This document shows, one piece after another, positions 36,901-45,342 of a stretch of 64,000 nucleotides of DNA. The first letter of the stretch is position 1. The number at the start of each line of letters is the position of its first letter. A model generated the notes under the pieces. The model saw nothing but the letters and a program-made list of their open reading frames with translations. It was not told the origin of the DNA and searched no databases. The translations under genes were made by a program, and so were the position numbers. This stretch comes from Ruminococcaceae bacterium UBA6413. Lineage in GTDB: Bacteria > Bacillota > Clostridia > Oscillospirales > Ruminococcaceae. The stretch covers positions 21,331 to 85,330 of the forward strand of contig DJPL01000004.1 of the NCBI GenBank assembly GCA_002437415.1, read 5' to 3'.

Positions 36901-37480
36901 ACAAAGCCAGTCCGGGCACTTAGCGTCTGTCGGCTATGATATGTATATAAAGCTCCTTAACGAAGCAATACTCGAACAGCAGGGCAAAGCTCCCGAGATC
37001 ACTCCGGAGTGTCTTGTCGATATCAGGATCGACGCGTTCATTCCCGAAAAGTATATTTCAAATCAGGCACAGCGCGTTGACTGCTACAGAAAGATAGCAA
37101 TGATAGAAAACGATGATGACGCTTATGACGTTACCGATGAGCTTATAGACCGCTACGGTGATGTGCCGAGAGCGGTAGAGGGACTTATAGAGGTTGCTAA
37201 GCTAAGACGTATAGCGCAGAAGATGCACCTTACCGAGATAATACAGAGCGGGGATTCGATGCTGTTCTATCCCGAGAAGATCGATAAGAAGACAATGGAG
37301 CGTGTATCTGCCGTGGGCGGTAAATACGGCAAGGCTATGATGCTGAATATTGCTACAGACAAGCCGAATTTCCGCGTAAACGGAGTGGATAAGCTCGGCG
37401 GACCGCTGACGCTTCTCGGAGATACACTGAGAGCTATGCAGTCGGCAGATGTTGACAAGGCAGGTGAACAAGGTGGCTGA
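33974..37480 (+). CDS. mfd: Transcription-repair coupling factor
   Basis: Mfd displaces RNA polymerase stalled at DNA lesions and recruits UvrA. The 1168-residue protein has UvrB-like N-terminal domains, a CarD/RNAP-interacting domain (GDLVVHGSYGIGVFEG, near 495), and the helicase core with Walker A (GDVGFGKTEVA; Lys at 650). It continues with DEEQRFG, SATPIPRTLNMA and LIETGVDVPNCNTLII, and ends with a C-terminal TRCF domain. The full set of motors appears intact. It follows pth by 14 bases. Confidence 0.97.
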   Translation: MELLKNMADTLTEYKKSVDHILSDEPVPLLVTGLSHIHKAHFLASLSYEMLPSPILVITESEASAAKLTEDINTMRGDSCAYQFPASDLTLTDTEAQSQEYEHRRIETLSAALSGKAKLIISSSEAAVQLTVPNDVLKKHTVTLKAGDEIKLDELAKTLLAAGYTRCDMIEGKGQFSFRGSLADIYPVSSDYPVRIELWGDEIDTVASFDIDTQRRIDTVKSVSITPCGETIFEEGVLPEALQTLLEKTEKNKKKNDEAAKRIRRDIARLRDGLSVCCLTRYFPLCYKTPGSIFDYAGTLIVCESFTAAESAKGAISAHLEDLKLLTEDGVLCKGLDRYLMSKTEYQDAVKNNVRVYMDTFIRGGGIDLGDILKVDSIQLSPWSGEYKLLCEELDNYKKNGYTCVIFGGTDKAAKILADDLRDSGYQADYAKSPKKFYLGRITVVEGIISAGFEYPEEKIAVITRTSASSSKTATPKKKFKKGAQIRSLSDIAQGDLVVHGSYGIGVFEGVQKLTADKISKDYIKIKYAGTDVLYVPVTQLDLISRYIGSGDADTVRLNKLGTDTWKKAKTKAKAATQEMAKELIELYSRRMKAKGYAFSPDTEQQHIFEDHFSYIETDDQLRCIEEIKHDMMRTAPMERLLCGDVGFGKTEVALRAAFKCIGDGKQCAILVPTTVLAWQHYQTVLKRMEGFNIRVELLSRFRTAKEQKVILKKLEEGELDLVVGTHRLVQDDVKFKDLGLVIIDEEQRFGVNDKEKLKEAFTNVDVLTLSATPIPRTLNMAMSGIRDMSVIETPPGDRHPITTYVVEHDRGVIAQAITKELRRNGQVYYVHNRIESIYSCAADIHSMVPEANIGIAHGRMSEEELLDVWRRLIEGEIDVLVCTTLIETGVDVPNCNTLIIENADCMGLAQLHQLRGRVGRTNRRAYAYFTFKRGKVLSEVATKRLDAIREFTRFGSGFRIAMKDLEIRGAGSVLGQSQSGHLASVGYDMYIKLLNEAILEQQGKAPEITPECLVDIRIDAFIPEKYISNQAQRVDCYRKIAMIENDDDAYDVTDELIDRYGDVPRAVEGLIEVAKLRRIAQKMHLTEIIQSGDSMLFYPEKIDKKTMERVSAVGGKYGKAMMLNIATDKPNFRVNGVDKLGGPLTLLGDTLRAMQSADVDKAGEQGG

Positions 37481-37964
37481 AAGAAAAAGTGTAAAACGTA
37501 GGGTGATAACTGTCGCCGTGATAGTCGGCACACTGGCACTGCTTATAGGCTCGTTCTTCCTGAGAGACATTTGTCTGAGAGCAGGGATAACCGAGTGTGA
37601 AAAGCGCGAGATACTTCAGGTGAAGTCGAAATATTCCGCTATACTTGACAGTATTGTAAGCGGCGGAGCGGATATAAGCGAGTATACGATAACAGCCGCA
37701 CACGGCGGGCTGTTTCGCAAGTCGGTGATATCGTCCGATGAAAACGGCGAACCGCTTTGCGAAAAGCTGTCGGAGGAGCTTGCGGTGCTGTGTCACACTT
37801 ATTGCTACGGTGTTGAAAAGCGTGATAATGCGGTGCGTTTCAGCTTCAACAACAGCGGAACAAAACAGCTCGTTTATTCGGCAGAGGACATTTCAGACAA
37901 CGATACCTCTTCCCTCGGCGACAACTGGTACTACTATGAGAAAGTAACGGCAGTAAACAGTTGA
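37473..37964 (+). CDS. Single-pass membrane protein of unknown function
   Basis: This protein of about 163 residues has a basic N-terminus (ERKSVKRR), one hydrophobic segment (VITVAVIVGTLALLIGSFFL, roughly residues 11-30) and a mostly extracytoplasmic remainder with two or three Cys residues. I chose GTG 37473, preceded by AGGTGA, which overlaps the mfd stop by 8 bases; an ATG at 37449 in the same frame would extend it by eight residues but lacks a ribosome site. No family is recognised. Its position makes it likely to be co-transcribed with mfd. Confidence 0.65.
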   Translation: MAERKSVKRRVITVAVIVGTLALLIGSFFLRDICLRAGITECEKREILQVKSKYSAILDSIVSGGADISEYTITAAHGGLFRKSVISSDENGEPLCEKLSEELAVLCHTYCYGVEKRDNAVRFSFNNSGTKQLVYSAEDISDNDTSSLGDNWYYYEKVTAVNS

Positions 37965-37990
37965 TTGCAACGTTGATCATTTTTTGTAGT

Positions 37991-38008
37991 GGAGGGGCTT
38001 GCCCCTCC
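37991..38008. repeat. Perfect 8-bp GC-rich hairpin between the mfd operon and aroK
   Basis: GGAGGGGC and GCCCCTCC pair around TT. No T-tract follows on the plus strand; a T6 run precedes it. It may be a remnant of a dispersed palindromic repeat or an mRNA end structure. Confidence 0.45.
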
Positions 38009-38119
38009 CGGAGATGCACAAATATATCGTGTATTACACCATTTTTATTGCCGGAAATGTAAATCAATTTCCTTACGGCACATTTATCCGGTGAAATACA
38101 AAAGAAAAGGAAACATAAT

Positions 38120-38629
38120 ATGAAGAACATAATACTTATCGGAATGCCGGGTGCAGGCAAAAGCACTGTCGGCGTACTGCTTGCAAAGTCAATGGGCTAC
38201 GATTTTGTGGACGCAGACCTTGTTATCCAGAAACAACAGGGGAAAAAGCTCCAGGACATAATAGACGAGCGCGGGCTTGACGGTTTCAAGCTGGCTGAGG
38301 AGCAGGCTCTGCTGTCGATAAACGACACAAAGGCAGTTATAGCAACGGGCGGTTCGGCTGTATTTTCAGCCGCGGGTATGGAGCACCTGAAAGAAAACGG
38401 TATCTGTGTATATCTCAGAGTGGACGAGCAGGAGCTTATCCGCCGCCTTACGAATATAAAGACGCGCGGCATCGCCTGTCGCCCGGGTGAAACGGTAGCG
38501 GAGATAATCGCCGAGCGCGAGGAATATTATAAACGTTATGCGGATATTACGGTGGATTGTGTGGACACGACAGCCGAGCAGGTTGTGGGAATGATAATGG
38601 ATAAAACGCAGGCAAATGATATTGTATAG
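38120..38629 (+). CDS. aroK: Shikimate kinase
   Basis: AroK phosphorylates shikimate in chorismate synthesis. The 169-residue protein has the P-loop GMPGAGKST (about residues 8-16), the substrate motif DADLVIQKQQGKKLQDI, the ATGGSAV segment, and the lid region RGIACRPGET. AAAAGGAAAC precedes the ATG. It appears to be a single gene, 155 bases downstream of the mfd unit. Confidence 0.93.
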   Translation: MKNIILIGMPGAGKSTVGVLLAKSMGYDFVDADLVIQKQQGKKLQDIIDERGLDGFKLAEEQALLSINDTKAVIATGGSAVFSAAGMEHLKENGICVYLRVDEQELIRRLTNIKTRGIACRPGETVAEIIAEREEYYKRYADITVDCVDTTAEQVVGMIMDKTQANDIV

Positions 38630-38701
38630 GCATATAACGTCAATAGGGAAAATACAAGCAAATTTGTATAAATTGTATATCTGATTTTACTGGATAATAT
38701 G

Positions 38702-38914
38702 TTGAAAAAGGTCGGCTTGTGTGATATAATGTAGTGTGATAAATTAGCTGAAGATTTGTTCACGGTTTTGCTTTTGCATAGTGCAATGACTGATTTGACG
38801 CAAGGTACAGCCGATATGAATTACGGTATCGGAAAAATGAAATGCACCGGGTGAGCTTGCACAAAATGCATAAAACCTATGAATACAGATTTGATAAATT
38901 AAAGGAAATGTTCT
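38702..38914 (+). promoter_or_regulatory. Promoter and ~180-base leader of the sugar kinase/polysaccharide locus
   Basis: TTGAAA (38702-38707) and a perfect TATAAT (38725-38730) have a 17-base spacer. Transcription would start near 38737, leaving about 180 bases before the kinase ATG at 38915. The leader includes a stem CCGATA...TATCGG (about 38812-38834) and paired GTGCA/TGCAC motifs further out (38780-38865). No known riboswitch class is recognised, but the length and pairing allow leader-level control of the locus. Confidence 0.65.
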
Positions 38915-39934
38915 ATGAAATTTGTGACTTTTGGTGAAGTAATGTTACGTCTGTCGCCTCCCGGACATTACAGACTGCTGCAATCGTCATCGCTGAATAT
39001 GACACTTGCGGGAGCAGAAGCAAACGTAGCCGCAGATCTTGCGTGCCTCGGAGAAAAAGCGTCCTTTGTTACAAAGTTTCCGGTTTCGCCGCTGTCTATG
39101 ATAGCAGTGAACGAATTGAGAAAGTACGGGGTCGATGTATCAGACATTATTTACGGCGGTGACAGAATAGGGCTTATATTTGTGGAAAAAGGTGCCTCAC
39201 AGCGTCCGAGTAATGTTATTTACGACAGAAAGTACTCTGCAATATCACAGTGCAGGCGGAGCGAGCCTGACTGGGATAAGATATTTGAAGAAGCAGATTG
39301 GTTTCATTTATCGGGAATTACACCCGCACTCGGCGGAGAATTGCCCGCAATTTGTCTTGATGCCTGCAAAAAGGCAAAGGAAAAGGGCGTTACGGTTTCG
39401 CTTGACCTTAATTACCGCAGTAAGCTGTGGAGCAGAGAGCAGGCGTGCGAAGTTATGGCGGAGCTGTGCAAATATGTTGATGTTTGTATAGCAAATGAGG
39501 AAGATGTCAAGGACGTATTCGGAATAGTACCCGAAGGCTCTGATATTGAGGGCGGAAAGCTCAGCGTTGACGGCTACAGAAAAACCGCCGAACAGCTGTT
39601 CGGACGTTTCGGCTTTTCAAAGGTGGCGTTTACGTTGCGCGAGAGCATAAACGCCGATGTCAATGACTGGTCGGCAGTGCTTTGCACAAAGGGCAATGCT
39701 TTTGTGTCAAAGAAATACAGAATAAATATCATTGACAGAGTAGGTGGCGGCGACAGCTTTGCCGCAGGACTTATATATTCCCTTGCAAACGGTAAAAGCG
39801 ACAGCAATTCGATCGAGTTCGCAACAGCTATGAGTTGCCTGAAACACACTGTAGAGGGTGATTTTGCGCTTGTTACCGCCGAAGAAGTAAATGCGCTTGT
39901 ATCGGGAAGCGGCTCGGGAAGAGTAAAGAGATAA
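38915..39934 (+). CDS. PfkB-family sugar kinase (2-keto-3-deoxygluconate kinase-like)
   Basis: This 339-residue ribokinase-fold kinase starts MKFVTFGEVMLRLSPPG. It has the substrate region LAGAEANVAADLACLG and the signature RVGGGDSFAAGLIYSL, with the catalytic Asp in GGGDSFAAG. The closest named group is 2-dehydro-3-deoxygluconokinase, although the C-terminal anion hole alone does not fix the substrate. It has AAAGGA before the ATG and precedes rfbA by 39 bases. It is not typical of dTDP-rhamnose pathways; its role could be pectin/uronate use or supply of a ketosugar to the downstream locus. Confidence 0.8.
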   Translation: MKFVTFGEVMLRLSPPGHYRLLQSSSLNMTLAGAEANVAADLACLGEKASFVTKFPVSPLSMIAVNELRKYGVDVSDIIYGGDRIGLIFVEKGASQRPSNVIYDRKYSAISQCRRSEPDWDKIFEEADWFHLSGITPALGGELPAICLDACKKAKEKGVTVSLDLNYRSKLWSREQACEVMAELCKYVDVCIANEEDVKDVFGIVPEGSDIEGGKLSVDGYRKTAEQLFGRFGFSKVAFTLRESINADVNDWSAVLCTKGNAFVSKKYRINIIDRVGGGDSFAAGLIYSLANGKSDSNSIEFATAMSCLKHTVEGDFALVTAEEVNALVSGSGSGRVKR

Positions 39935-39973
39935 AACAGAACAAGAACATAAGGAAATTGAAAAGAGGTAAAT

Positions 39974-40861
39974 ATGAAAGGTATTATTCTTGCGGGCGGT
40001 TCGGGAACAAGACTTTATCCGCTCACACTGGTTACGTCAAAACAGCTTTTGCCGATTTACGACAAGCCGCTTATCTTTTATCCGCTCTCAACGCTTATGT
40101 TGGCAGGAATAAGAGATATACTTATTATATCGACTCCTAAGGATCTTCCTAATTTCAAAAATCTTTTAGGTGACGGAAGCAACTACGGCATTTCATTGTC
40201 ATACGCCGAGCAGCCTTCTCCGGACGGACTTGCACAGGCATTTATCATCGGCGAGGAGTTTATAGGCAACGATGATTGCGCAATGATACTCGGCGATAAC
40301 GTATTCTACGGAAACGACTTCAGCCGTGTATTGGTCCAGGCAAGAAAAGATGTTGAAGAAAAAGGTATGGCGACGGTGTTCGGCTACTATGTTGACGACC
40401 CTACGGCGTTCGGCATAGTCAGCTTCGACAAAAACGGTAAAGCCGTATCTATAGAAGAAAAGCCGAAAGAACCGAAATCAAACTATGCAGTCACAGGACT
40501 TTATTTTTATGATAACAGAGTTGTTGACTTTGCAAAGAAGGTCAAGCCGTCGGCAAGAGGCGAGCTTGAAATAACAGATGTAAACCGTATGTATCTTGAA
40601 GACGGCACGCTTAATGTTAAAACACTCGGCAGAGGATTTGCGTGGCTTGATACGGGAACGGTCGAGAACCTCAATTCCTGTTCCGACTTTATGCGTATGA
40701 TCGAAGAGCGTCAGGGTCTTAAGATAGGCGTTCTTGAAGAAATCGCATTCAGAAACGAATGGATAACGGAAGATGAACTCAAAACTGCCGCAGAGCGTTA
40801 CGGAAAATCCTCTTACGGCAGATATCTGACGAAGCTTACGGAAAACAAGATAATTTATTGA
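39974..40861 (+). CDS. rfbA: Glucose-1-phosphate thymidylyltransferase
   Basis: RfbA (RmlA) makes dTDP-glucose from glucose 1-phosphate and dTTP. The 295-residue protein shows the nucleotide loop LAGGSGTRLYPLT, KQLLPIYDKP, AQPSPDGLAQAF, LGDNVFYG and the end motif GFAWLDTGT. The ribosome site is AGAGG. It begins the rfbABC run, followed by rfbB after 13 bases. Confidence 0.96.
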   Translation: MKGIILAGGSGTRLYPLTLVTSKQLLPIYDKPLIFYPLSTLMLAGIRDILIISTPKDLPNFKNLLGDGSNYGISLSYAEQPSPDGLAQAFIIGEEFIGNDDCAMILGDNVFYGNDFSRVLVQARKDVEEKGMATVFGYYVDDPTAFGIVSFDKNGKAVSIEEKPKEPKSNYAVTGLYFYDNRVVDFAKKVKPSARGELEITDVNRMYLEDGTLNVKTLGRGFAWLDTGTVENLNSCSDFMRMIEERQGLKIGVLEEIAFRNEWITEDELKTAAERYGKSSYGRYLTKLTENKIIY

Positions 40862-40874
40862 TTAGGAGAGTAAA

Positions 40875-41897
40875 ATGACTATAATTGTTACAGGCGGCGC
40901 GGGATTTATCGGAAGCAACTTCATATTCTATATGCTAAAAAATCATCCCGAGGATCGTATAGTATGCCTTGACTGTCTTACATATGCAGGAAATCTGTCA
41001 ACACTCGAATCTGTAATGGAAAATCCCAATTTCAGATTTGTGAAGGGCGATATAACGGACAGAGAAGCTGTAGACAAGCTGTTTGGCGAGGAGAAGCCGG
41101 ATATCGTTGTAAACTTCGCCGCAGAGAGCCATGTTGACAGATCGATCGACAATCCCGGTGTGTTCCTTCATACCAATATTATGGGTACGCAGACTCTTAT
41201 GGAAGCTTGCCGCAAGTACGGTATACAGCGTTATCATCAGGTATCTACCGATGAAGTATACGGCGATCTTCCGCTTGATCGTCCCGATCTTTTCTTCACC
41301 GAAACAACACCTATACATACATCGAGCCCTTATTCTGCAAGTAAGGCAAGCGCAGACCTTCTTGTAATGGCGTATTACCGCACATACAAGTTGCCTGTTA
41401 CAATATCAAGATGCTCAAATAACTATGGTCCGTACCACTTCCCCGAGAAGCTGATACCCCTTATGATAATCAATGCTCTTGCAGATAAATCGCTCCCCGT
41501 TTACGGAACGGGAGAGAATGTGCGTGACTGGCTGTATGTCGAGGATCACTGCAAGGCTATCGACCTTATAATCCGTAAAGGAAGAGTGGGCGAGGTCTAC
41601 AATATCGGCGGTCATAATGAGATGAAAAATATCGATATAGTAAAGATAATCCTCAAGGCGCTCGGAAAGCCCGAAAGCCTTATCACATATGTCAAGGATC
41701 GTGCCGGACACGATATGAGATATGCAATAGACCCCACGAAGATACACGACGAGCTCGGTTGGAGTCCCGAAACAATGTTCGCTGACGGCATACAGAAAAC
41801 CATAAAGTGGTATCTTGAAAACCGCAACTGGTGGGAAACGATAATTTCCGGTGAATATCAGCAGTATTACGAAAAGTTCTACGGAGGCAACAAATGA
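40875..41897 (+). CDS. rfbB: dTDP-glucose 4,6-dehydratase
   Basis: RfbB (RmlB) converts dTDP-glucose to dTDP-4-keto-6-deoxyglucose. The extended SDR protein of 340 residues shows the NAD motif VTGGAGFIGSNF, the FAAESHVDRSI segment, STDEVYGDL, and the catalytic YSASKASADLL with NNYGPYHFPEKLIP. It is followed by rfbC with a 4-base overlap (ATGA). Confidence 0.96.
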   Translation: MTIIVTGGAGFIGSNFIFYMLKNHPEDRIVCLDCLTYAGNLSTLESVMENPNFRFVKGDITDREAVDKLFGEEKPDIVVNFAAESHVDRSIDNPGVFLHTNIMGTQTLMEACRKYGIQRYHQVSTDEVYGDLPLDRPDLFFTETTPIHTSSPYSASKASADLLVMAYYRTYKLPVTISRCSNNYGPYHFPEKLIPLMIINALADKSLPVYGTGENVRDWLYVEDHCKAIDLIIRKGRVGEVYNIGGHNEMKNIDIVKIILKALGKPESLITYVKDRAGHDMRYAIDPTKIHDELGWSPETMFADGIQKTIKWYLENRNWWETIISGEYQQYYEKFYGGNK

Positions 41898-42460
41898 GTA
41901 AGATAAAGGTTACAAAGACATCAATAGACGGACTTTTTATAATCGAGCCAAAGGTTTTCAGAGATAACAGAGGTTATTTTGTTGAAACATATAACGAAAA
42001 CGAATTTAAGGAAAACGGCATAGACGCTGTTTTCGTACAGGATAATCAGTCGCATTCGACAAAGGGTGTGCTGAGAGGACTTCATTTCCAAAAGAAAAAT
42101 CCTCAGGGCAAGCTGGTAAGGGTCATCAGGGGAAAGGTGCTTGATGTTGCCGTAGATCTCCGCGCGTCAAGCAAGACATTCGGTAAATGGGAGTCTGTTG
42201 TGCTTTCCGATGAGAATATGCTCCAGTTCTATATTCCCGAGGGTTTTGCGCATGGATTTGTGGTGCTGTCCGACGAAGCAACATTCACATACAAGTGCAC
42301 ACGCTTTTACGATCCTACAGATGAGGGCGGTATCCTCTGGAACGATCCCGATATCAATGTTGACTGGCAGCTCGGAGATATTGAAGAGGTTATATTAAGT
42401 GAAAAGGATAAGAACCGTGAAACATTGAAGCAGAGCGGTTTCAGGTTTGAAAATCTATGA
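41894..42460 (+). CDS. rfbC: dTDP-4-dehydrorhamnose 3,5-epimerase
   Basis: RfbC (RmlC) epimerises C3 and C5 of dTDP-4-keto-6-deoxyglucose. The 188-residue cupin has YFVETYNENEFKE, QDNQSHSTKGVLRGLHFQ with the catalytic His, and YIPEGFAHGFVVLSDEA. Both ends overlap neighbouring genes by 4 bases, so the operon is tightly coupled. Confidence 0.95.
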   Translation: MSKIKVTKTSIDGLFIIEPKVFRDNRGYFVETYNENEFKENGIDAVFVQDNQSHSTKGVLRGLHFQKKNPQGKLVRVIRGKVLDVAVDLRASSKTFGKWESVVLSDENMLQFYIPEGFAHGFVVLSDEATFTYKCTRFYDPTDEGGILWNDPDINVDWQLGDIEEVILSEKDKNRETLKQSGFRFENL

Positions 42461-43305
42461 AAATACTTGTAACCGGAGCTTGTGGCTACATCGGAAGACA
42501 CGTTGTGAAATTTCTTGCCGATGAGGGTCACGAGGTTATAGCGTCGGATATTGTGAACAATGCGGTCGATCCCCGCGCAACGTTTTGTGACGAGCCTATC
42601 TTTTCGGGTAAGGAAAATATATACGAATTGCTCGGCAGACCAGATGTATGCATACATCTTGCGTGGCGTGACGGATTTGTTCATAATTCACCCGAGCATA
42701 TGAAAAATCTTTCATCACATTTTATATTCCTTAAAAATATGATTGACGGCGGACTTCCTATGCTGTCGGTAATGGGAACAATGCACGAGATCGGTTATTA
42801 CGAGGGCGCAATCGATGAGAACACCCCGTGTAATCCTCTTTCTCAGTACGGCATAGCCAAGAATGCTTTAAGGCAGTCTGTCCTGAATTACATTGCGGGT
42901 TCGGGAAGCACAGTCGCAATGCACTGGCTCAGAGCATATTATATCTGCGGCGATGACAGAAAGAACAATTCGATCTTTGCTAAGCTTCTTGCGGCGGCAG
43001 ATGAAGGTAAGAAAACATTTCCTTTCACATCGGGAAAAAATAAATATGATTTTATCGATGTATGCGAGCTCGCAAAACAGATATCCGTTGCAAGCATACA
43101 GAGTGATATATGCGGCATTATAAATTGCTGTACCGGAAATCCTGTTACGCTCGGGGAAAAGGTTGAGGGCTTTATAAAGGAAAACAAACTTGATATAGCT
43201 CTTGAATACGGTGTGTTCCCCGACAGGAAATACGATTCGCCGATAGAATACGGCGATGCAACAAAAATAAAGGAAATAATGAATAACTATCATGGAAAAT
43301 TATGA
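42457..43305 (+). CDS. NAD(P)-dependent SDR epimerase/dehydratase
   Basis: This 282-residue extended SDR enzyme has the cofactor motif VTGACGYIGRHV at the N-terminus and the catalytic Tyr-x-x-x-Lys in QYGIAKN. It stands where rfbD (dTDP-4-dehydrorhamnose reductase) would be expected, but its sequence does not resemble RmlD (no typical GQLG start or DITD motif). It could carry out a reduction or epimerisation in nucleotide-sugar synthesis. It overlaps rfbC by 4 bases and rgpF-like by 14 bases. Confidence 0.75.
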   Translation: MKILVTGACGYIGRHVVKFLADEGHEVIASDIVNNAVDPRATFCDEPIFSGKENIYELLGRPDVCIHLAWRDGFVHNSPEHMKNLSSHFIFLKNMIDGGLPMLSVMGTMHEIGYYEGAIDENTPCNPLSQYGIAKNALRQSVLNYIAGSGSTVAMHWLRAYYICGDDRKNNSIFAKLLAAADEGKKTFPFTSGKNKYDFIDVCELAKQISVASIQSDICGIINCCTGNPVTLGEKVEGFIKENKLDIALEYGVFPDRKYDSPIEYGDATKIKEIMNNYHGKL

Positions 43306-45292
43306 TTCTGTCTACAGTGATAAGTACCGTGTGGCGATTTATCTTTTCTTTGATAAAAGCGGTATAGTTGACGATTATGTTACAACTTATCTCAAAGGAC
43401 TCGGTGAAGTTGCCAATGAAATAATCGTAGTATGCAACGGTAAGCTGACTGTGAGCGGTAAAGAAAAGCTTGAAGCAGTCTGCACAAAGGTGCATCAGCG
43501 CTATAACAAAGGCTTTGACGGCTGGGCATATAAAGATGTCATTGACAATGTGATAGGTTGGGAAAAAATAGCCAATATAGACGAGCTTGTTATTACGAAC
43601 AATACTCTGTTCGGACCGCTTGTACCGTTTTCCGAGATGTTTTCCGATATGGATAATTCAAGGGCGGATTTCTGGGGAATTCAGAAGCGCTATGAAGACA
43701 AGAGTCTTAAAACCTTTTTGGGCAAGCCAACAGTACACGGCTATATGCCCGATTTTACCCCGTCAAACTTTTGGGTAATAAGAAAGCGTGCGCTTCAGTC
43801 TAAGGCATTCAAAGAGTTCTGGGACAAACTGCCCCCGCTGAATTCCTATGAGGATTCCTGCCTGTACTGTGAGCCTGTATTCTCAAAAAGCCTTGTTGAT
43901 TCAGGTCTTGTAATGGATACTTATGTCGGTGACGAAAGACGTTTTTCCTGCACATCTCCCACAGAGTCGGATACATTGTATCAGCTTTGTGAAGAACATG
44001 TACCCGTGATCAGAAGAAAGACGTTTTTTAACCCCTTCAATATGTATCTTAAAACCGATATCGGCGATAATGCCGAAAAGTCGATCGAATACATAAAGAA
44101 AAACACGGACTTCAACATTGATGTTATATATGACAATCTCTGCCGTACAGCAAACCTATCGGATATGCACGACAGAATGCAGCTTAATTATATAATTCCC
44201 GAAAACGGTAACGGGGAAAACGATGTAACGAAGCATAAGCTTGCGGTAATATGCTATATAGAGAATGCGGCTAAGCTTCCCCGTGTCTGCAAAAATCTTA
44301 AAAACCTTCCTGATAATACGGATATATATTTCGTTACGGTTTCGCGTCAGAATAACGAGGCTATAGAAAAATTTTGCGGCGAAACCGGCATCGCCGTAAA
44401 GGATATAACGCTTACGGATAAAGTGGGCGGCTGGGCAAACGCATTGTTCAGAACATCAAGAAAGCTTATACTTGAAAGCAATTACGATTATATCTGCTTT
44501 ATACGCGATCTTCATATTGAAAAGAATAAATGGGTGCGCACAGAAGAAGCGCTTGAGGACCGTTGCTATAATGCGGTAATGGGTTCGCCTGCGCAGGTAA
44601 GCGGCATTATAAAGCTGCTCGACGAGAACAGCCGTATGGGTGCAGTTTCTGCTCTTCCGCCGTACCACGCAGGATATTTTGAGGACGCAGGCGGAAGTTG
44701 GGATAAATATTTCAATCTCACCCGACGGATCTACGGTCAGCTCGGACTTAGCGTGAATATGACAGAGAATAAACCGCCTGTATATCCGGTCGGCAGTATT
44801 TTTTGGTTCAGACCTTCCGCAATGACAAAGCTGCTTTCGCTTAAGATCGATATTGAGAAGATAAAAAAAGAGCCCTTCCTTTCGGAAGCGTATAAATACA
44901 TTACCTATTACGCAATGCAGCAGGTCGGATATTATCCTGCATATGCTGTCAGCGAAAACGACGCACGTTATGAAATAACGGCACTTACATATATGGTGAG
45001 GAGCTATAACAGCGTGACCAAAAACGCGATCGGGCATTGCAACAATATAGATCACAGAATGGCACAGCTTGCACGTGTACTGGATACAGACAGAGTAAAA
45101 AAAGAAATAGTTATTGAAAAGCGTATTGAACAAGCGGCACAGAGAGCCGAAAACTATTCTTCGGATGAAATAAATTATGTTATTGATGCTGCGCCTTTCG
45201 GACTTTTACTGAAAAAGATGATCAAACGTATCGTGCCTAAAAAATTATGGGCGAAGCTAAGACACATTTTCGGCAAAGACAAAGCGGCATAA
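43292..45292 (+). CDS. Rhamnan synthesis protein F (RgpF) family protein
   Basis: This 666-residue protein matches the RgpF family. The N-terminal half has VAIYLFFDKSGIVDDYVTTYL, IIVVCNGKLT, NKGFDGWAYKDVI, VITNNTLFGPL and DFWGIQKR. The second half carries a glycosyltransferase-like segment (GGWANALFRTSR, FIRDLH, YPVGSIFWFRPSAM). RgpF proteins extend or modify rhamnose-glucose cell-wall polysaccharides in Gram-positives. Position after rfbABC fits use of dTDP-rhamnose. The basic C-terminal helix KKMIKRIVPKKLW may attach to the membrane. Confidence 0.85.
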   Translation: MENYDSVYSDKYRVAIYLFFDKSGIVDDYVTTYLKGLGEVANEIIVVCNGKLTVSGKEKLEAVCTKVHQRYNKGFDGWAYKDVIDNVIGWEKIANIDELVITNNTLFGPLVPFSEMFSDMDNSRADFWGIQKRYEDKSLKTFLGKPTVHGYMPDFTPSNFWVIRKRALQSKAFKEFWDKLPPLNSYEDSCLYCEPVFSKSLVDSGLVMDTYVGDERRFSCTSPTESDTLYQLCEEHVPVIRRKTFFNPFNMYLKTDIGDNAEKSIEYIKKNTDFNIDVIYDNLCRTANLSDMHDRMQLNYIIPENGNGENDVTKHKLAVICYIENAAKLPRVCKNLKNLPDNTDIYFVTVSRQNNEAIEKFCGETGIAVKDITLTDKVGGWANALFRTSRKLILESNYDYICFIRDLHIEKNKWVRTEEALEDRCYNAVMGSPAQVSGIIKLLDENSRMGAVSALPPYHAGYFEDAGGSWDKYFNLTRRIYGQLGLSVNMTENKPPVYPVGSIFWFRPSAMTKLLSLKIDIEKIKKEPFLSEAYKYITYYAMQQVGYYPAYAVSENDARYEITALTYMVRSYNSVTKNAIGHCNNIDHRMAQLARVLDTDRVKKEIVIEKRIEQAAQRAENYSSDEINYVIDAAPFGLLLKKMIKRIVPKKLWAKLRHIFGKDKAA

Positions 45293-45342
45293 TAATTTGT
45301 TGATTTGAAACATAACTGTTATTGATCGGAGGAAACATAATA

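Noticed and set aside
38780..38865. Possible c-di-GMP-I (GEMM) riboswitch because of a TTGACGCAAGG motif in the leader
   Set aside because: The other conserved GEMM elements (CAAACC, the paired P2/P3 with tetraloop and receptor) are not found; the match is a short fragment only.
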